NCBI GenBank assembly: GCA_907164885.2
Contig: OU015490.1
Location: forward strand, 92,377,799 to 92,441,798
Direction of reading: 5' to 3'
Length of the DNA stretch: 64,000 nt
From: Dolomedes plantarius
Lineage: Eukaryota > Arthropoda > Arachnida > Araneae > Dolomedidae
Part shown: piece after piece, positions 59,901 through 64,000 of the stretch
Layout: every line of letters begins with the position of its first letter
Position numbering within the stretch: the stretch's first letter is position 1
The notes under the pieces: generated by a model
Databases searched by the model: none
What the model saw: only the letters and a program-made list of their open reading frames with translations
What the model was told of the DNA's origin: nothing
Program-made: the position numbers and the translations under genes

Positions 59901-60993
59901 ATACTTTTATTGGCCTAATATAAACAATGAAGTTGAAGCATACGTATTAAAGTGCAAGATCTGCCAGAAATATCAACGAGCAAACCAAAAAGAAACCATT
60001 TATGAAGAAGACCTTCCAGATAGACCATGGCAGAAAGTAGCCTGTGATTTTTTCTATTTGAAAGGAAAACAGTATCTCCTGATGATAGACTATTTTTCTA
60101 AATATGTTGAATTAAAGCCAGTAAGCAGTACAACAGCACAAGCTGTAATAAGCATCTTGAAGTCCATTTTTGCCACACATGGACTACCTGATGAGCTAGT
60201 TAGTGATGGAGGACCACCATTTAATCCTAATTTTATGAGAAAGTTTCTCAAAGATTGTGACATCAAGCCTCATATTACATCACCACATTTTCCTAGGGCA
60301 AATGGACAAATTGAGAGATGTGTGCAAACAATTAAAAAATCTCTTACTAAAGCTGCAGAGGATGGTAAAGACTTATATGCAGTAATGCTAGACTACAGAA
60401 TCCAATCTGCAAAAGATATGCCATCACCTGCTGAATTATTAATGGGCAGACGTTTGAGATCTTTTTTACCCTCCCATCCAGATATGCTGAAACCAAACTT
60501 TAACGTAAAAGATGCTCGCATTGCTCTGAAAGAGAGGCAGGTCAAGCAAAAGAAATATGCTGACAAGCATGCATCACGACTGCAAGAACTCCCAAACATG
60601 ACAAATGTTTGGTTTAAGCATAAGATGAATGAGCCTTGGAAACAAGGTTTCATAGTTCAAGTAGGACCACAACCTAGGTCATACATTATAAAAGGGAAAG
60701 ATGGTGGTACCTACAGACGAAATAGGTACCATATTCGTCCTGATAATAGTTCGAATGTGGATAACAGTTTAGCCTGGAATCGAACAGTAGAAGATCTTTG
60801 GGAAAGCTCCAGTGACTCTTCAAAGACTCAACATGTTTCAGCTGGTAGTTCTAATGATCGAAGCACCATCAGTAACACTTCAAAGACTCGACAAGCTCCA
60901 GTTAGTAGTTCTAATGATCAACTTAGTAGATCACCTGAGATAAGAAGATCAGAAAGGACTATTGTGAAACCTATTCGTTTTAGAGACTATTAA
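56983..60993 (+). CDS. Gag-Pol polyprotein of a Ty3/Gypsy retrotransposon (1336 aa)
   Basis: A single intact frame carries Gag and Pol together. Gag covers about residues 1-215, followed by two zinc-knuckle-like cysteine clusters (about 219-252: CRSCGMVHEPRNC, CRVCKLRNHWAKVC). An aspartic protease has the active site DTGS at 315. Reverse transcriptase has YFDD at 594-597. RNase H starts near VDASKDG (Asp 743). The integrase has an HHCC finger from His 958 and catalytic D1022, D1075 and E1111 (35 residues between the last two). It resembles the K02A2.6-like group of invertebrate Gypsy elements. It has no internal stop, so the element may be competent. A single gag-pol frame means no frameshift is needed to make Pol. 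Confidence 0.96.
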   Translation: MTSNLPAIQPFDAGTNPPEAWRNWKQDFEDYIEALRYGNESEKTKTALFRHVCGDELKKQYRAFNLKPLTGTTEISLQQILDEFGKYFQDFQNEIYASFKFLEMKQEIGEKFTDLYLRLKSAVTECNYGELEDRMLRDKIVQGLQDKPLQERLIRETSRKAKTLQEIVSECKTAEHSKAQASEMNVNKPAAIDAIERGISRAVSSRREFGARNENKYMCRSCGMVHEPRNCPAFGTVCRVCKLRNHWAKVCRSRGRNQNKMKRVNAVEENDEVSDSESVYLGELKTIDAINCNDSESVWYQDIIVNGNCVTFKMDTGSQVNVIPKRKILKWPNKPIVTKCKQTVLDYSDNLVPIIGECKLPCKIKNKEENLRFLVTELESSPILSLQACTKLGLIKRLYQMKENKSNLEETPEQVIKEFSDVFTGVGRLNRTVKIKLKDNCVPHIAAARKVPLALHDKVKEELNRMEDTGIITKVEEPTEWVSNMVIVNTPKKLRICLDPRPLNKAIQRPHYPIPTADSLMTKLQGSKIFTILDAKNGFWQLPLDKNSSLLTTFATPWGRYRFCVLPFGLNNAPEEFQKAMDEVFEKELEVNAYFDDIALGPVSVAEHCQLLRRILTIARRANLKFNLDKTQLALSSVNYLGHIISDKGIKADPKKIKAIHEFAVPKCREDLQRFLGMITYLAKFTPHLSNLTHSLRQLLKKDIEWLWDENFQRDFQLIKQTIIQSPCLQYFDETKSVTVSVDASKDGLGAVLLQDCKPVAHGSASLTEAQQNYAQIEKELLAIVYGLEHFNYYTYGRHVTVQTDHTPILGLSKKPYDTISPRLQRMLLRLNKYNVTLEYVPGKELLIADALSRAQSIVDNFDDGLNQESTVKINLLTQASSAKWEEIAELTRNDSELQDVIFHIKNGWPDKKKARSAAQAYWHCKDELYVTKEGVICRGQQLVVPTAFRHEILKILHVSHKGVVCSKIKAREYFYWPNINNEVEAYVLKCKICQKYQRANQKETIYEEDLPDRPWQKVACDFFYLKGKQYLLMIDYFSKYVELKPVSSTTAQAVISILKSIFATHGLPDELVSDGGPPFNPNFMRKFLKDCDIKPHITSPHFPRANGQIERCVQTIKKSLTKAAEDGKDLYAVMLDYRIQSAKDMPSPAELLMGRRLRSFLPSHPDMLKPNFNVKDARIALKERQVKQKKYADKHASRLQELPNMTNVWFKHKMNEPWKQGFIVQVGPQPRSYIIKGKDGGTYRRNRYHIRPDNSSNVDNSLAWNRTVEDLWESSSDSSKTQHVSAGSSNDRSTISNTSKTRQAPVSSSNDQLSRSPEIRRSERTIVKPIRFRDY

Positions 60994-61200
60994 TTAGAAC
61001 TTTTATCAAAAAATTTATTCATTTAAAGCATCTGTTTTTGGACTGTAAAGTAAGATTTCAGTTTGTAAAATTTTGTGTCTCAAGTTTTAAAATTCACTCA
61101 TCTTAATTTGTAAAATGTAAATTGTTACTTTCATTGGTAATATTTGTAATTGTAATCTTTTAAAATTATAATCTTTTAATCTTTAAGAAAAAAAAGGGCA

Positions 61201-61410
61201 TGTAAGATATTTAATATATAAAAATGTAGATGGCAGCACCTGTGTACAAAAAGTAAATAAAAGCGTATCAGCCACTAACTTCAGTTAGAAGCTAGCTAGC
61301 TGAGGATATGCCTGTACTAACGATGTAGAGTTTGATTGTCCGTAGTTATCTCAATTCATCCACCTAAATAATAATGCTTATGAATATTAAGTCATCGAGG
61401 GTATCTTATA
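61201..61410 (+). repeat. Gypsy 3' LTR
   Basis: This is the 210-bp partner of the 5' LTR. It follows the polypurine tract and is followed by the GCTAT target duplication. Confidence 0.96.
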
Positions 61411-61660
61411 GCTATAACTTTTCCACATAGGAAACACTGATCTCTGAAGTTGAACTTCTCAGTGGAAGCCCTTATTGGTCTTGTCACATTTGTGTCTCCC
61501 CGTTTAACAGCTGCTTTGATCAACTTTGGTTTGTTGTAACGTTTCTGGCATGCTGTATGTACATAAATTTCAGTCAAACGTTTCAATAAATGTTCATTTT
61601 CCCTATTTTTCAATGCAGCACTGGACACTTGTAGGGTTTTAATTCCTTTTCTTTCACCAA

Positions 61661-62228
61661 CACTATTTCACCTTCATTTAAGTTTTGTTTTCATGCAGAA
61701 GTAAGTGGTACTGTGGTTGGTAAACGGGTGGAAGAGACAAAATGGGTAGAAAGGTGGTGTTGGGTGGGGTGGGGGGATCACATTTTAACTATTAGGATTA
61801 AGATTAATATGTATTACTCGTAGAAAAATATTTTTGTGTTTATCTCAAATGGTCACATGTTAAATTTCTAAAGACAGGTAGACTCAGAGATTCTCAGTAC
61901 CTGACCTTGACATTAGCGAAAAGGAAAATTCTACAGGGATTGTTTCCAAACATCGCAAAATGAAATTACATACTTTAATTTATTTATATCAAAAGATAAA
62001 ACAATAATTATTTGAGAGAATTATTTTAATAATTAACGATATTATTGATTACTACGAAAATATAAGGAGAAAGTATAATCAAACCATTGAAAAGAATGCG
62101 AAAAAGAAACTACAAGATTCAAAAGAATCTAATTCTTGAAAAATGAACTTAAAACCTTATTGGGTTTTTGTATTGACATCAGTTGATTTAAATACTATTA
62201 ATACTCGTATGCAGGGCAAATTAATTGT
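61661..62228. other. 5' non-coding part of long-TIR element, type 2
   Basis: This stretch lies between the N-terminal coding piece and the right arm. A promoter or further 5' exon might be here, but I cannot recognise one. Confidence 0.4.
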
Positions 62229-62599
62229 AAACATGAAAATTAGCTTAAAATTTTAAAGTTTGGAAAATTTGCCAAACTTTGAAAAGCTGGATCTCGGAAA
62301 CTATTAGGTCTACCGAGCCCATTCTGGTTTCAAATTTTAGCAAATTTAATCTAGTTTAAAAATGTGCAATATGGTCTTTGTCAAAAACGTACTCCTTCAT
62401 GGTCAAAATGGGAAAAAAACCCGAAAAAAGTGCAAAAATTTTGCAGTTTTTGGGATATTTAAAACTGATCCGGGCTGCTGCCGCGGTCGAAAACTTGGAT
62501 TTTGCATCTCAGTCACATACAAGAAAAAAATGAAACCTACTACCCCCACTTGATGCAACTTAGGCCCCCCTCCTTTTCATGACAAGGTTAACTGGACTA

Positions 62600-62726
62600 C
62601 TAGCACTCTTAAACTATGTCATAAAATATTGAACAAATATTATCCGAGGTCCAGGTTCACTCAGCTCATTTATTTTTTAAAAAATTTTAGTTTCATATAA
62701 AGTAATGAAGTTTATAATTTTCAGTG
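62600..62726 (+). pseudogene. hAT transposase C-terminal scrap
   Basis: NIEQILSEVQVHSAH is encoded at about 62630-62680 and matches the hAT C-terminal tail also seen at 48230-48290. The following AT-rich 60 bp is also similar between the two sites. No ends are preserved. Confidence 0.6.
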
Positions 62727-63912
62727 TTTTAAAGAGGAAGCTTATACAGAAGGTCGTTGGCACTTTATGGAAACGATTTTGACAGTTAAGTTTTATGTAT
62801 AAATGCCGTATTATTTTGCGGTGATTTGCTTCTATCTGATAGCCATGGTTCTTGACAATAGCTCTAGCTCGAATTTTCCATGAAAGTAAATTTTTGCTTA
62901 GTACTGTCATGTCAGTTTTACCTCATTCCTCTTGGACCGTTTTCCAAAGTCCGTTCAGTGTTTTTAGATACCGTTTTCCTAAGGCTCGTATTGAAAAACC
63001 GAAATCGCAAAAGTCCATTGGAGAAGAGTCATGTAATTTTACAGGTATTTCATTAAATGAGATACATTTTATTCCCGTTTCTGATTATTTCTTTGCTAAA
63101 TAAGCGGCAGTTGATTTAGACGTGTGACTAGAGGCTTTGTCCATAAGAAGCCTAACTTTATTAATGTCCTTTCCATATAAGGCTGGAATTTCTTCTTCAA
63201 AAATTGGTTCTAAAATATTCTGCTGATAGTAGAGTGAATTAATTTTGGCTTTACTTGAGACTTTTTTTATTTTTAATTTGTCGTTGTAACAAAATCCTGC
63301 TACTATCATGGACTTCTTTGAGAACTTTTCTGTACACTGACGTAGCCATTTCGTACGGTCATTCCCGTCAGTTGAGCAATAGAAAATTGATCTTTTTTTA
63401 CTACAGTCTCTTAAATACACCCATGCCCTATCGAGTGTTACCACAAATTTTCATTTTTCAGCAGCTAGGTGTTTTTCATATAATTTTGTACAATTTGTTT
63501 TTCTTTCAGCAATATGCTTTGGCAAAAGCAGATGAACTTAAGGTTTAAACATCTTTTTTAACTTCAAATCTTTATGAATGATTTTACTTACAGTGCCAGA
63601 AGACATTCCTGGTTTCAATGCAATGGATCTTTGAGTCGGCGTATTTTCTTTTAGGATCAGAGACTTCACTTTCTTGATATTTACCTGCGTTCGAACAGTC
63701 TTAGGATGATGTTTAGTGGTCATGTTTTCATTTTTACTTTCAGTTAGACGTTTTTTCCCTTTCAAATTTAATATATTATAAATACCTATTTTTGAAATGT
63801 CATAACCGAACTTTTTACACCGCTTTATAATTTGTTGATACGAATATTTCTCCCCGGAAAGTGCAGTTACGTAACCTTCGAGACATCTATCAATTATAGG
63901 AGCCATTTTCAA
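62727..63912 (-). pseudogene. DD41D-type transposase, decayed
   Basis: This is a homologue of the transposase at 38596-39723. Its frames begin MAPIIDRCLEGYVTALSGEK (from ATG near 63906); a central frame 63085-63444 holds TLDRAWVYL and LMDKASSHTSKST; a later block has SSPMDF and a C-terminal piece LLSWKIRARAIVKNH. The catalytic Asp residues are kept, but the usual DES has become DRA and several stops and shifts occur. The upstream sequence near 63960 (AATAATCGTCTGC in reverse) matches the leader of the other copy. The element's 5' end lies beyond the window. Confidence 0.82.
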
Positions 63913-64000
63913 AATAAATCTTTTATTTTACATTCCAATCAAAGCAAAACAATAGCAGACGATTATTCTGAAGTTGCAAAATATTTATCTCAAAATGCAA

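Larger units (their letters stand above)
56698..61410 (+). mobile_element. Ty3/Gypsy LTR retrotransposon, complete and young
   Basis: This 4.71-kb element is flanked by a 5-bp target duplication GCTAT (56693-56697, 61411-61415). It has two 210-bp LTRs, one open gag-pol frame, a start of primer-binding site (TGGTGTCAGAG) directly after the 5' LTR, and a purine tract AAGAAAAAAAAGGG before the 3' LTR. I find one mismatch between the LTRs, so insertion was recent. There is no env-like frame. It splits the nuclease gene of the surrounding element. Confidence 0.97.
54273..61660 (-). pseudogene. SGCDSTS nuclease-like protein with CXC domain, interrupted
   Basis: On the minus strand, in order: an N-terminal piece (61416-61660) with VHTACQKRYNKPKL and FRDQCFLCGK, which looks like a zinc-binding region; the Gypsy insertion; ALDARYHLFCQRMLYKAP and GDDILITDVSFKKTV; then FTHAFSGCDSTSCFFGQGK and LNDLRYQLF; the hAT insertion; and the CXC cluster YCSCKTGCRNACSCRKAGLK. 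An intron (54363-54545, GTATAC...TTTTAG) leads to a last exon ending GPSKRRKHL. Two in-frame stops (TAA, TAG) near 55855-55885, a frameshift at an A run near 56312, and an apparent internal deletion before SGCDSTS (the EDxD block is missing) add to the damage. Confidence 0.82.
52250..62597 (-). mobile_element. Long-TIR nuclease transposon, type 2 (carrying three nested insertions)
   Basis: The inverted arms are 52250-54034 (split by the Tc1 at 52485-53897) and 62229-62597. They align over about 370 bp through shared blocks such as CCAGAATGGGCTCGGTAGAC and AAGTTGCATCAAGTGGGG. The ends are GTTCAGTAAC on the left and, read in reverse, GTCCAGTTAAC on the right, each beside TA. Without the Tc1, hAT and Gypsy insertions the element is about 3.3 kb. 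Its minus-strand gene is of the same type as the one in the element at 6411-10643. Confidence 0.82.

Overview
The window is AT-rich animal nuclear DNA. It is almost certainly from an arthropod, and possibly an arachnid, but the organism call rests only on the transposon mix and the P450 type. There are no operons and no RNA genes that I could recognise. Coding sequence is split by GT-AG introns, and nearly all the rest is mobile DNA, much of it nested, plus long (TA)n microsatellites.

Host gene. One cytochrome P450 (CYP2-clan type) lies on the minus strand. Four internal exons (51806-51960, 45307-45425, 43463-43718, 42429-42616) join in phase to a 3'-terminal exon that carries the haem-binding cysteine and the stop codon. 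That terminal exon is present three times (35529-35704, 18183-18358, 847-1022). The 5' exons were not found and probably lie beyond base 64000.

Layout. Bases 1-37235 are a tandem array of a unit of about 17.34 kb: the end of unit A (1-2551), then full units B (2552-19888) and C (19889-37235). In order, each unit holds a G-run minisatellite, Helentron-like (HINE) elements, a MITE, a 4.2-kb long-TIR element that encodes a nuclease-like protein and is interrupted by a piggyBac, a Tc1 element, nested HINEs with a second Tc1-like element, a mariner remnant, the P450 terminal exon, and an IS630/Tc1-type element split by a DD34D mariner. Bases 37236-52249 are single-copy DNA holding the P450 internal exons among a DD41D element, HINEs, hAT elements and inverted-repeat elements. 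Bases 52250-62597 are a second, diverged long-TIR nuclease element, broken by a Tc1, a BED-finger hAT and a young, intact Ty3/Gypsy retrotransposon. The window ends in a decayed DD41D transposase.

Main point. The two long-TIR elements share almost no nucleotide sequence. Yet both sit between TA dinucleotides, both start GTYCAGT, both have inverted repeats of about 370-410 bp, and both encode the same kind of protein: a segment read here as FLAP/PIN-like nuclease motifs ending in SGCD[TS]TS, then a CXC cysteine cluster, then a final intron and a GPSKR tail. I read them as two members of a DNA transposon family that I cannot assign to a named superfamily.
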